Below are positions 7,067 to 15,246 of a stretch of DNA of 22,210 nt, piece after piece. This stretch comes from DAOPMC01 sp035392025. Its GTDB lineage: Bacteria; Bacillota_I; Bacilli_A; RF39; UBA660. Both the position numbers and the translations under genes were made by a program. A model generated the notes under the pieces. That model worked only from the letters and a program-made list of their open reading frames with translations. It did no database searches and had not been told where the DNA came from. Location: contig DAOPMC010000020.1 of the NCBI GenBank assembly GCA_035392025.1, positions 1 through 22,210 of the forward strand. The letters run 5' to 3'. The number at the start of each line of letters is the position of its first letter. Position 1 is the stretch's first letter.

Positions 7067-8282
7067 CGCAGATTATTTTTTTTATCTTTCTTGCTACTCT
7101 GTCTGATGCATTGCCATCATCAACACATCCTTTATTTTCTAAGAATTTATTCACTGCTTTTTTATACTTATTGCCATCAAAATTCAATATTTGTTTTTCC
7201 AAATCATCAGCTGATTGGCTAATTGGAAATGGTGTAGTATCTAGCGGATAATAAAAGCCTCTATCATTTTTATATTGGTCCAAGTCCATAGCAAACAAAA
7301 ATCCTGGTTTTCGTGTCAAAACAAAATCGCAAATCCAACTTGAATAATCTGTTATACCAACATCACATGCGCATAATAATTCTTGAATATCGCCATAGTT
7401 AGTAACATTGATTATGTCCTTGCCATATTTTTTAAGATGGGTGATATTTCTTAGTTTAAAATGAAATCTAACCATTACAACCCATTCTCCACCAAATCTT
7501 ATTTTAAGTGCATTTATTAATCGTTTATAATCCATATTGTATAAATCCGCATCAAATGAGTCACGAAAAGTTGGAGCATATAGTACTATTTTTGTATTTT
7601 GTGGTATCTCGTAAAGTTTTTTCACTTTTCTAGATATCAGTTCTGCTTTCCCATCTATATTAAACAATATATCATTTCTTGGATGCCCATATAATAATAT
7701 TTCAACATTAGGCCAATAACTGTCCCTATAAACATTTGTTTCAAAAACACTATTAGAAATACAATAATCAGTAATTTGCCCTGCCATTTCTATCTTTTTT
7801 TTCCAAGTACTCCAAACATCAGATTTCAAAGATTGCGCGTCAAGTCTTTTAAACCCTAATGACCCATGCCATGTTTGAATCAAAATTTGGTCTTTTTTCT
7901 TTTTTAATCTCAAATATTCAAAATTATTGGCATTGTCAACGATAATTTTAGAAGATGCAGCATAAAAATAAAATTTGAAGCTTCCTCTAACAACCAGTTT
8001 TAGTTTTTGGGGATATGAGGTACTATCAAAGCCCTTTCGCTTATTTCTAATTACCCATATTAAATCATAATCCTCATTGTCTAAAATTAATTTATCAGCA
8101 ATTGCCTTAGGGTTGCAATTGTATTCTCCTTGAAATGTCAAAAAAATGATTCTATTCGCCTTAACTTTTATAAAAGGTTCATAAATTTTCCTAGTAATTG
8201 TTTTAATTTCTACATCTATTTTATGAAATACTTTTTCAAAGAATGTTCCTTCTTTGACAGCATTGACTATTTTTTTAATCAT
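7062..8282 (-). CDS. CDP-glycerol:poly(glycerophosphate) glycerophosphotransferase family protein (first of two)
   Basis: Second member of the TagF-like family and first gene of the operon, 406 residues. Motifs are TWHGSLGFK (137-145, the catalytic WHG histidine), LLYGHPRND (about 196-204, usual form GxPRND), VLYAPTFR (233-240), VRFHFK (271-276, where HPN is usual) and ITDYSSWICDF (310-320). The HF in place of HP is a small departure from the family norm. The N-terminal 45 residues carry a basic amphipathic stretch suited to membrane association. AAAGGTGTAAT before the ATG is the binding site, and the promoter lies 24 bases further on. It ends in tandem TGA TGA, the only TGA stop seen in the window. 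The two paralogues in one operon suggest separate priming and polymerising steps. Confidence 0.88.
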   Translation of the reverse strand: MIKKIVNAVKEGTFFEKVFHKIDVEIKTITRKIYEPFIKVKANRIIFLTFQGEYNCNPKAIADKLILDNEDYDLIWVIRNKRKGFDSTSYPQKLKLVVRGSFKFYFYAASSKIIVDNANNFEYLRLKKKKDQILIQTWHGSLGFKRLDAQSLKSDVWSTWKKKIEMAGQITDYCISNSVFETNVYRDSYWPNVEILLYGHPRNDILFNIDGKAELISRKVKKLYEIPQNTKIVLYAPTFRDSFDADLYNMDYKRLINALKIRFGGEWVVMVRFHFKLRNITHLKKYGKDIINVTNYGDIQELLCACDVGITDYSSWICDFVLTRKPGFLFAMDLDQYKNDRGFYYPLDTTPFPISQSADDLEKQILNFDGNKYKKAVNKFLENKGCVDDGNASDRVARKIKKIICD

Positions 8283-8305
8283 ATTACACCTTTTTCTGCA
8301 AATAT

Positions 8306-8334
8306 ATTATATATAATTTTCAGTTATAAATCAA
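8306..8334 (-). promoter_or_regulatory. Promoter of the polymer synthesis/export operon
   Basis: Minus-strand TTGATT (8334-8329), exactly 17 nt, then a perfect TATAAT (8311-8306), 24 nt from the ATG at 8282. It probably drives the six genes from 8282 down to 2382. Confidence 0.7.
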
Positions 8335-8344
8335 TATTGCTGTT

Positions 8345-8491
8345 TTAATACCCGCATGTTTGCAAACCATCACTGGCTTGTATAACCCCAGCTGAATCGC
8401 AATTGTCATGCACATCTTCTAGGCAGCGAGCAAGCGTGCCATAGTTACCATGAATATCGTCTAAAATCAATCTATATATAACAAGTTCTCT
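8345..8491 (-). pseudogene. GC-rich relic open frame of unknown origin, DIHGN motif
   Basis: This stretch stands out by composition: 8351-8460 is about 48% G+C, while its surroundings look far lower. On the minus strand it stays open for 48 codons, from just after a TAA (8494-8492) to a TAA at 8347-8345, and uses codons rare here (GGC, ACG, CGC, TGC, GTG). It has no ATG or ribosome binding site and contains DDIHGNYGTL, resembling the D-x-H-G-N block of metallophosphoesterases. The rest of that fold is absent. Most likely it is a decayed fragment of an acquired gene. A structured RNA is the alternative, since a short imperfect stem (GGCA...TGCC) can be drawn. Uncertain. Confidence 0.35.
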
Positions 8492-8537
8492 TTATTATAT
8501 ATTTTTGCATATCATAGTGCCAAATATAGAATCCTAT

Positions 8538-8767
8538 ATCAGCATATATAGTATATCATAAAATATACTTTTAAAAAAGTGTTTTGCTATTTTAACATTA
8601 AATGTTTGCACTACAAAAATTTATCGTTTTAATTAAAACTTATATAATAGAATGAAATATTTTAGTTTGTAAGTTTCATAACAATACTTAGTTCTTTTTT
8701 CTTTCTTTTTTACTTACTATTTAAACTTTGCTGAAAAACAAAATCAGTTATACATATATATGCTGAT
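8538..8767. repeat. 13-bp inverted repeats flanking about 200 bp of AT-rich DNA
   Basis: ATCAGCATATATA (8538-8550) recurs as its exact reverse complement at 8755-8767; allowing one extra base the match runs on through GTATA. The enclosed 8551-8754 has no coding sequence that I can support and contains another perfect inverted pair (AGTATAT 8550-8556 / ATATACT 8563-8569). It could be a small non-autonomous element remnant, but no target-site duplication is clear and AT-rich DNA yields such repeats by chance. Confidence 0.3.
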
Positions 8768-8768
8768 T
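8734..8768 (-). terminator. Probable terminator of the CotH-to-DHHW operon
   Basis: On the minus strand AATCAG (8768-8763) pairs with CTGATT (8747-8742), and TTGTTTTT follows. The stem is short (6-7 bp) and the loop long (about 15 nt), so it is a weak intrinsic terminator. It stands 37 nt after the last stop codon of the operon. The rest of 8348-8804 shows only the relic frame and repeats listed separately. Confidence 0.4.
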
Positions 8769-8804
8769 AATTCTCTACTTTAAACTTTTTCCATTTATAT
8801 CTAC

Positions 8805-9941
8805 TTATACTCCCAAATGTTTTTTCATCATCGATATGGAATATGAATCTGTTGACTGTCCTGGTATATAAATTACATAATCTATATCATACTTTTTAAC
8901 ATAGTCAACTATTTTCTCACTTGTTTCATTATGTCTATAATCAATTGATACCATAAAATGTGTATTAGGTATTGTCAAAACTTCTAAAATATTAGTATAA
9001 CTTGATCCTACATATAATACATTAGGATAATCTTTATTACTAGTTTCAACTACTGTTTCACCATAATCACCATTCATATATGCATTCTCATATTGACTAC
9101 CAGAATCACCCCAAATAACTGCATTTGACTTATTGCCATTATCATACCTAGTATAAGTAAACTTCTTTGTTTTTAGACTTATAAATAGTTCTTCTGGTTC
9201 TCCTTGTATCCTTTGACCAATCTGTCTATTAAAAGATCCGTTTACAACTCTTTTTTCTATATTATAATCATCTAGTGGCATTGGTTTACTATTTATAATT
9301 TTCATAAGATTTTGATATATCTTATTTGCCCCCCTTAAATTGACATGATGATCAGTTTGATAATAATAATTGTACTCTCTTTCTTCAAATAACTCATGCG
9401 CATCTACATATATTACATCACTTGATATATTTTCTTTTACTATATTTGATAACTCAATATAACTACTACTGCTAGAATTATAAGTGCTTGGTAAATATTC
9501 TGTCATAACAGCATCTTTTCTGGGAATACTAACATAAATAAATTGTGCACCAAATTCTTTGTCAGTCTTTGCCTCTTCATTTATCAAATTTACTACTTCT
9601 TTTAAGTCTTCTTTTTTATTGTCTATATCAGAAATTATCAAAGGTTTTGCAAATAACTGATTATCACTACCTTCTACTACATCACCAAAATATCTTTGAA
9701 ATTGAAATAAATAATATACTTTAACTAGTTTTTCTCTAAAAGGTATTTGATCACTAAATGCATCAGTTACTGTATTTAAATAATCATCATTAAATATTTT
9801 ACTTATCTCAAATTTAGGGAAAGTAGTATATACTCTACCTTCAATAGCACTATTTTCTTTATTATTAGTAAGTATTAAGAATGCAAACACATAAATAACT
9901 ACAACAATTACTGATATAAATATAATTTGTATTTTTTTCAT
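8805..9941 (-). CDS. DHHW/AlgX-like SGNH-type protein, partner of MBOAT acyltransferase
   Basis: Proteins of this group take acyl groups delivered across the membrane by an MBOAT protein and attach them to extracellular polymers. The 378-residue protein has an N-terminal signal-anchor (about 5-25), a FPKFEISKIFNDDYLNTVTDAFSDQIPFRE block typical of the DHHW family (split here: FPKFEISKIF at 41-50, AFSDQIPFRE at 61-70), YQTDHHVNLRG (194-204) holding the Asp-His pair, and VLYVGSSYTN (308-317) where the family normally has the G-D-S nucleophile block. A second GDSG is at 278-281. The family's final W of DHHW is V here. It starts 9 nt after the MBOAT gene with GGGGGT as binding site, so the pair is co-expressed. 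It is the last gene of the operon. Confidence 0.82.
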   Translation of the reverse strand: MKKIQIIFISVIVVVIYVFAFLILTNNKENSAIEGRVYTTFPKFEISKIFNDDYLNTVTDAFSDQIPFREKLVKVYYLFQFQRYFGDVVEGSDNQLFAKPLIISDIDNKKEDLKEVVNLINEEAKTDKEFGAQFIYVSIPRKDAVMTEYLPSTYNSSSSSYIELSNIVKENISSDVIYVDAHELFEEREYNYYYQTDHHVNLRGANKIYQNLMKIINSKPMPLDDYNIEKRVVNGSFNRQIGQRIQGEPEELFISLKTKKFTYTRYDNGNKSNAVIWGDSGSQYENAYMNGDYGETVVETSNKDYPNVLYVGSSYTNILEVLTIPNTHFMVSIDYRHNETSEKIVDYVKKYDIDYVIYIPGQSTDSYSISMMKKHLGV

Positions 9942-9950
9942 AACTACCCC

Positions 9951-11354
9951 CTAAAACCTAAAATATATAAATGGATTGTATGAAGATTGAGTTAAAAATG
10001 CTATTGATAGCAAGAATAATGCAACAAGTCCAATATATTTTAATATATTAAGTGCCGCAAATATCTTTCTATTTTTTATTTTAGATATTTCGTTAATAAT
10101 AAATTTGTAAATTGGCATTGAAAATATAATTGCTAATATAAAATATGGATAATAAGTTTCCAAATAAACTAATGCTTGCCCATTTAGAGAAGCATTAAAC
10201 GTTGGAATAATCATAGTCTTAATAAAATTAATACATCCTTGCAAAGTTTCACATCTAAATAGCACCCAACCAAATAAGATTATTATTAATGAATAGATAT
10301 GTGCTAAAAAAGATGGCAACTTGTTTAATACCTTTTTTAGTACGAATTTTTCTAATAATAATATTACTAAATAATATATTCCCCATAACACAAAATTCCA
10401 ACTTGCTCCATGCCAAAGGCCGGTTAAGATCCATACAATTGCCAAATTAATTATTTGCCTTTTGGTGCCTTTCTTGTTGCCACCAAGTGGAATATAAACA
10501 TAATCTCTAAACCATGTACTTAAAGATATATGCCATCTTCTCCAAAATTCCGTGATGCTTTTTGATATGTATGGAAAATTAAAATTCTCTAAAAAGTGAA
10601 AACCTAACATTCTACCAATCCCTATTGCCATATCAGAATAAGCACTAAAGTCAAAATATATTTGAGCCATGTAAGCAATAGCCCCTAACCAAGCTATCGG
10701 AGTATTTATTGTAGAACTATCAAATACTATATCGGCTAATCTTCCCATTTGATTAGCAATAATAATTTTCTTAGCAAAGCCTAAAATAAATCTTTCTAAC
10801 CCCTCTGTAAAATCACTAACAGTAACATTTCTTTTAGTAATTTCTTTTTCTACATCTTCATATCTAACAATCGGTCCAGCAATAAGTTGAGGGAATAAAC
10901 TTACATATAAAAGTACTAATAAGGGATTTTTTTGTACTTTAACTTTTTTACGATATACATCAATTAAGTAACTCATAGCCTGGAATGTAAAAAAAGATAT
11001 CCCTATTGGTAAAACTATATTTAATGCACTCATATCAAGATTAAATACATTATTAAATGTTTCAATATAAAAGTTAGTATATTTAAAATATGATAATACC
11101 CCTAAACTGATAATAATTCCTATCATTAAAAATAATTTTGCACTTTTCCTATATCTATCTACTAGAAGTGCGCATAAATAGTTTGCAAATACAATTGCTA
11201 ACATAACTAATAGAAATTTGGGTCCTCCCCAAGCATAAAATATTAAACTAAAAAATAACAAAATATAATTTCGTATTTTTTTAGGAACTAAATAATATAT
11301 AGTTAACGTAAGAGGTAAGAAACCAAACAAGAATATTGCACTGCTAAATACCAT
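9951..11354 (-). CDS. MBOAT family O-acyltransferase (AlgI/PatA/DltB-like)
   Basis: A polytopic membrane protein of 467 residues with roughly ten hydrophobic segments. It moves acetyl or other acyl groups from the cytoplasm to a surface polymer. Characteristic blocks are ITEFWRRWHISLSTWFRDYV (267-286), YIPLGGNKKG (287-296) and TGLWHGASWNFVLWG (311-325) with the catalytic His315. These match AlgI and its many Gram-positive relatives; DltB is more distant because no dltA, dltC or dltD genes are near. GGAGGAAGTAAAATG gives a clear start. It follows the NAGPA-like gene by 56 nt and precedes its DHHW partner by 9 nt. The acylated substrate is not shown by the sequence; the teichoic-like polymer of the next operon or a glycan are candidates. 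Confidence 0.93.
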   Translation of the reverse strand: MVFSSAIFLFGFLPLTLTIYYLVPKKIRNYILLFFSLIFYAWGGPKFLLVMLAIVFANYLCALLVDRYRKSAKLFLMIGIIISLGVLSYFKYTNFYIETFNNVFNLDMSALNIVLPIGISFFTFQAMSYLIDVYRKKVKVQKNPLLVLLYVSLFPQLIAGPIVRYEDVEKEITKRNVTVSDFTEGLERFILGFAKKIIIANQMGRLADIVFDSSTINTPIAWLGAIAYMAQIYFDFSAYSDMAIGIGRMLGFHFLENFNFPYISKSITEFWRRWHISLSTWFRDYVYIPLGGNKKGTKRQIINLAIVWILTGLWHGASWNFVLWGIYYLVILLLEKFVLKKVLNKLPSFLAHIYSLIIILFGWVLFRCETLQGCINFIKTMIIPTFNASLNGQALVYLETYYPYFILAIIFSMPIYKFIINEISKIKNRKIFAALNILKYIGLVALFLLSIAFLTQSSYNPFIYFRF

Positions 11355-11410
11355 TTTACTTCCTCCATTTGCAATTATTATATATTACTCAATTTCAACG
11401 AATTATTTTG

Positions 11411-12481
11411 TTACTTTAACATCCAAGCATTGCATACTGGACGTTCTCCACCATGATTCCAACTGATTGGTTCATTTTTTAATGTACCATTGATAACAAG
11501 TGCTGTTGATCCTCCTCCGTCAAGATTTGCTGCATTATAAGCTTTATATCTAACAAATATATTGGTTAATTCTTTTAACGTAGTACCATATAAACCCCTT
11601 TTACCATCTACTGTCACAAATAAGATTATTCCATCCTGTCTTTGCCCAATCGCTGTTCTAGGTCTATTACCATATCCACCATCACCTTTAAACTCAGCTG
11701 CAACACCATTTACAATTAAAAATGGTCCAAATTCAACTGCATCTTCAACCCCTTGAGTTAGCGCATTCTCGGCAGTAGTATTAGTAAGAAGAAGTATATT
11801 ATCTTTTGTCATCGCAATCAGTTTCCTATTTCCTGCTTTATTATATATTATTTTACCATCTTCAATATATACTCCTTTTGGTCTCATAACACTACCGCTA
11901 TAAGAAAAACCTCCACCATTAATTGCTATTATTGCATTGTTTGCTTTTGCTATAGTTGTAGTATATTGTCCTCCACTTGATAAACGTTTGGCAGATGCTA
12001 CTTCTACTCTTGAAGGATCATATATAACTGAAATATATGCTGTATAACTACTTTCTTTAATTGTTATTATTTTATATAAATCATTCCCTTCATCTTTTTT
12101 TAAAATCTGTTCTTCATAAATAGATTCATATGTATCTTGATCTTCTACTTCAGTAATTTTAATGGCAGATGTATCTGTGGAATCACCACTTTCAATTACT
12201 TTATTTTCTTCTATAACTTTATCTATTATGCTATTATTATAAAAAACATACGCAAAATACTGATGTGACATAGATTTTATAGAATGAGTAACAATATATT
12301 CTCTAAAATAGTTTATTGGACCATAAACTAAGAAGAAACATATTATTGCTATTGCATCAATCACTAGTAGAAATTTAGTATATTTGCCTAACTTTAATTT
12401 TCTTTTTTCATTTTTTATCTTTGCTTTATTGGAAGTGTTTTCAACTGCTTCAATATTTAGTATTTCAATATCTTTATTCAT
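11411..12481 (-). CDS. Membrane-anchored phosphodiester glycosidase (NAGPA) domain protein
   Basis: 356 residues. A charged cytoplasmic N-terminus (1-35) is followed by one membrane segment (about 36-53) and a linker, then the phosphodiester-glycosidase domain from about 140 to the end, facing outward. Diagnostic blocks are AINGGGF (186-192), MRPKGVYIEDGKI (199-211), RPRTAIGQ (273-280), LFVTVDGKR (287-295) and NLDGGGSTALVING (319-332). The family includes the enzyme that uncovers mannose-6-phosphate by removing GlcNAc-1-P, and bacterial proteins linked to exopolysaccharide. Here it could cleave sugar-1-phosphodiester links in a phosphate-rich wall polymer. The start overlaps the upstream gene by 8 nt (ATGAATAA), with GGAGG inside that gene, so translation is coupled. 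Confidence 0.88.
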   Translation of the reverse strand: MNKDIEILNIEAVENTSNKAKIKNEKRKLKLGKYTKFLLVIDAIAIICFFLVYGPINYFREYIVTHSIKSMSHQYFAYVFYNNSIIDKVIEENKVIESGDSTDTSAIKITEVEDQDTYESIYEEQILKKDEGNDLYKIITIKESSYTAYISVIYDPSRVEVASAKRLSSGGQYTTTIAKANNAIIAINGGGFSYSGSVMRPKGVYIEDGKIIYNKAGNRKLIAMTKDNILLLTNTTAENALTQGVEDAVEFGPFLIVNGVAAEFKGDGGYGNRPRTAIGQRQDGIILFVTVDGKRGLYGTTLKELTNIFVRYKAYNAANLDGGGSTALVINGTLKNEPISWNHGGERPVCNAWMLK

Positions 12482-13841
12482 CTGTCAACACCTCCAAAGT
12501 ATATGGACTATTCTCCGTACCATTACCAGATGCAATATTAATATTACCTAAATATATAACTGGTCTAATGCTATGTTCGTTGGTTACATAATCTGTAAAA
12601 AATAAGTTATTGTCATTTATCACATATATAATATCAGTGTCTCCATAAGGTCTAGTCATCAGGAATGTGTTTTTATATTTGTTTATATAAAGATCACCAA
12701 TATTAAGCAAACCTACATAACAATTAACACTATTAGAATATATATCTTGATAGTTAAAATTAGCATACTTGCTATACTTACCATAATAAAAAGTACTCTC
12801 TACTATTAATTCCTTATTACTTAAACTATTATAAAAATCATTATTTAAATAATGTCCAATATTACCAGCTTTGGTTGAAAAATTATTACTTGTACCATAC
12901 TTAGTAGCAATTTCTTTTTTATCTTCAGTAATATATCCATCCATAACTAATTTTACTTTGTCTTCTGTTTTACCAATTATTTGCCATTTGTAATTACTAA
13001 ATGTTACATAATCTTTGATTGATGCATCGGTTAAAGTATCTACTTTGGTTTTTTCTATTATGAATGGGTCACTCTCACTTCCAGATCCTCCATAAATTAT
13101 AGTACTACTCATAAGAGTTATGACAGACCTAATTCCATGAGTTTCATTCATTAACTTGCCTAAGCTTAACCCACCATCTGATGCTACATACCAATAATGA
13201 TTAGTATCATTTTGTGTTACTAGGAAAAAATCTTCTCCATTACTTAGATAACTATCAGCTCCACCTGCTCTTTTATAATCGCTTAAACTTAAAAGTGTAA
13301 CTTTATATGATTTTGTTTCTTCACAAGTTATTTTTTCTATTGTATTTACTTTGTCTAAGCATGAAGTAGTATCTTCCAAATACTCATATGGAGTATTTAG
13401 GGTGTTAAAATAAATACCAGTATTTGCCTTGTCATCATTTTCATTAAGCCAATCATTCATGTAACTATTTTGATACTCTTCAACACCTGGCATAAGTATT
13501 GTCTCACCCGTTTCACTTATCATAGCCATATTTTTATCTTCATCAATTGATATTACTCTAAATAATCTGCCAGAGTATTTGACATAATTATATTTTGAAT
13601 CACCCTTATATGTATATGTTCCATCTTCATTATCTATAAGACCATTATTTACATCAATCATACTTATATTATCTAGTAATTTATCCACTAGTGCTATATC
13701 TACATTAGTGTTCTTCTTCTTTTCAGCTTCTAAATAATAATAAAGAAGTCTTCCAACATAAAAGCATACAAAAAAAAGAATAATTAATGTATTAATTATA
13801 TTAAATATTAATTGCTTTTTTATTTTCCTTTTTTTAGTCAT
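12474..13841 (-). CDS. Membrane-anchored two-module protein of unknown function
   Basis: I do not recognise an assigned function. The 455-residue protein has a strongly basic N-terminus (MTKKRKIKKQ), one membrane anchor (about 12-35), a short coiled linker and two related outward-facing modules. Module 1 (about 60-264) ends with GIRSVITL and then GSGSESDPFIIE; module 2 (about 270-451) ends with SIRPVIYL and then GNGTENSPYTLE. The modules carry W- and Y-rich short strands (for example YVKYSGRLFRVISID, 86-100) and one pair of cysteines in module 1 (CLDKVNTIEKITC). The repeated G-x-G-[ST]-E-[SN]-x-P end resembles surface proteins of gut Bacillota. Start: AAAGGAAG 5 nt before ATG. It is in the middle of the CotH operon, 22 nt after the DUF4956 gene. 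Confidence 0.85.
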   Translation of the reverse strand: MTKKRKIKKQLIFNIINTLIILFFVCFYVGRLLYYYLEAEKKKNTNVDIALVDKLLDNISMIDVNNGLIDNEDGTYTYKGDSKYNYVKYSGRLFRVISIDEDKNMAMISETGETILMPGVEEYQNSYMNDWLNENDDKANTGIYFNTLNTPYEYLEDTTSCLDKVNTIEKITCEETKSYKVTLLSLSDYKRAGGADSYLSNGEDFFLVTQNDTNHYWYVASDGGLSLGKLMNETHGIRSVITLMSSTIIYGGSGSESDPFIIEKTKVDTLTDASIKDYVTFSNYKWQIIGKTEDKVKLVMDGYITEDKKEIATKYGTSNNFSTKAGNIGHYLNNDFYNSLSNKELIVESTFYYGKYSKYANFNYQDIYSNSVNCYVGLLNIGDLYINKYKNTFLMTRPYGDTDIIYVINDNNLFFTDYVTNEHSIRPVIYLGNINIASGNGTENSPYTLEVLTDE

Positions 13842-13863
13842 AAATTACTTCCTTTAATTCTTT

Positions 13864-14553
13864 TTAATCCCCAAAATCGTTTTGATATGCTATTAAACTA
13901 GCATTTACCATTCCCCATACACCATCTAAATCTTCCATAAAATTATCATTAATTTTTTTAGTTTTCTTATCTGTTCTAATATCAATTTCATAAGTTAATT
14001 CTATTTCATTTCCATACATTGACTTACTTCTCAATTTGTTCTTAGGTAATTTTTTTAATGCCTTCATAACTTCATCATGAGCACTTTTTTCATATTTTAA
14101 AATTAACAAATATCTACTTGATACTTTAAAGCCTAAGAGATAACTTACATAGAATAACAATCCTAAAATTGCGGATCCTGCGAGTGCTGGAACATATAAT
14201 CCTGCCCCTGCCATAATTCCTGCTGATATTGCCCAAAACATAAATCCTGTATCAACTGGCTCTTTTACTGCTGTTCTAAATCTAACTATTGATAATGCAC
14301 CAACCATACCAAGGGATAAAGAAATGTTTGATGATATTGTTCTTATAATTAGTGCGGTTACCATCGCTAACATAATCATGCAAAGTGAAAATGCCTTTGA
14401 ATAAACAACTCCTGTATATGTCTTTTTATATATGTAAATAATAAATAATCCTATAACAAATGCTATTAATAAAGAAAATAACATCTCCTCTATCGTAATT
14501 GTTCCTGTAAACTCACTTAATACTGATTTTTTAATCGTATCTACTATACTCAT
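13864..14553 (-). CDS. DUF4956 family membrane protein
   Basis: 229 residues. About four to five membrane segments (roughly 24-42, 53-71, 77-91, 104-120, 122-141) are followed by a soluble, charged C-terminal domain (about 145-229). The block GALSIVRFRTAVKEP (85-99) with a neighbouring D-T-G-F-M-F-W-A-I-S stretch is typical of DUF4956. No biochemical function is established for the family to my knowledge, but its genes often lie beside VTC-domain polyphosphate polymerase and CotH genes, as here. A transport or scaffold role with the neighbouring polymerase is plausible but is inference. The start has AGGAG 7 nt upstream, 11 nt after the polymerase stop. Confidence 0.9.
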   Translation of the reverse strand: MSIVDTIKKSVLSEFTGTITIEEMLFSLLIAFVIGLFIIYIYKKTYTGVVYSKAFSLCMIMLAMVTALIIRTISSNISLSLGMVGALSIVRFRTAVKEPVDTGFMFWAISAGIMAGAGLYVPALAGSAILGLLFYVSYLLGFKVSSRYLLILKYEKSAHDEVMKALKKLPKNKLRSKSMYGNEIELTYEIDIRTDKKTKKINDNFMEDLDGVWGMVNASLIAYQNDFGD

Positions 14554-14564
14554 AATACTTCTCC

Positions 14565-15245
14565 TTACTTAATACTTCTACATTTTGCAAATTTTGATAC
14601 TGCTTCCCTACAAAGAGATGCAGTAGATAAAATAGTCGCTATAGTACTTGGCAATATCTCATTATATTTTACTTCTAATACTTGGGTCCCATCTGGTATT
14701 AATTCATATGTTGGTTTCTTTTCATCAAATAGTTCATAATTATATAAACCCGACTTGATATGTGAATCAAACGTGATTCTAACATCTGATATTGGATAAA
14801 TATATGCCAGTCTATGATATTCTACTATAACTGATGGTACTAAATGCTTTAGCCTCATATCCGTTAAAAATTCGTTTAATAATGGTTTATTAGTGGAATC
14901 AATATCATCAATATTACCATTAATTATTTTACTATATATGTCATGCGAAATCAATACTTGTTTTTTTGCTGTTAACTGATTATGTTTCATCTTAGCTTCT
15001 AATCTGATATAAGATTCATCATCATTATAGATCCTTATTCGATACTTTTTCCGATAGAGTACTCCATCTAACTTTTCATAGTAAGCAGATGAGTCTAAAT
15101 CATCAAAATAAAGGCTTCTAATGAGATATGATCCATCTTCATAGAATGCATTTGTATCAAAACTCATCATAGTTTTAAGTTCTCTCTTTAAAAGTTCTGC
15201 TTGTGCATTTGAAATAGTATATTTAATTTCATGTCTATATTTCAT
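14565..15245 (-). CDS. VTC-domain polyphosphate polymerase
   Basis: The VTC domain (yeast Vtc4 catalytic fold, triphosphate-tunnel type) makes polyphosphate from ATP. The 226-residue protein is a stand-alone domain with no SPX regulator. The tunnel residues can be read in order: RHEIKY (4-9), YRIRIY (68-73, the R-x-R pair), RLEAKMK (81-87; E83, K85, K87), EYHRLAY (142-148), VRITFD (155-160), LEVKYNEILP (190-199; E191 and K193) and SKFAKC (217-222). All positions expected to bind phosphate appear present, so it is probably active. The start at 15245 is set by GGTGGTTAAT, whose GGTGGT encodes the last two glycines of the CotH protein. The TTG at 15257 is rejected. The operon order CotH-VTC-DUF4956 is a recurrent trio. 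Confidence 0.92.
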   Translation of the reverse strand: MKYRHEIKYTISNAQAELLKRELKTMMSFDTNAFYEDGSYLIRSLYFDDLDSSAYYEKLDGVLYRKKYRIRIYNDDESYIRLEAKMKHNQLTAKKQVLISHDIYSKIINGNIDDIDSTNKPLLNEFLTDMRLKHLVPSVIVEYHRLAYIYPISDVRITFDSHIKSGLYNYELFDEKKPTYELIPDGTQVLEVKYNEILPSTIATILSTASLCREAVSKFAKCRSIK

Positions 15246-15246
15246 A

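Noticed and set aside
7062..8282. Mycoplasma-type genetic code with TGA read as tryptophan
   Set aside because: The genes are full length with TGG as the tryptophan codon and no in-frame TGA; the single TGA pair falls at a natural protein end.
8345..8491. Functional metallophosphoesterase gene
   Set aside because: Only the first D-x-H-G-N block is visible; the later metal-binding motifs, a start codon and a ribosome binding site are missing.
8550..8569. AGTATAT/ATATACT pair as a terminator
   Set aside because: It has no G-C content to speak of and no associated gene end on the plus strand; probably AT-rich background.
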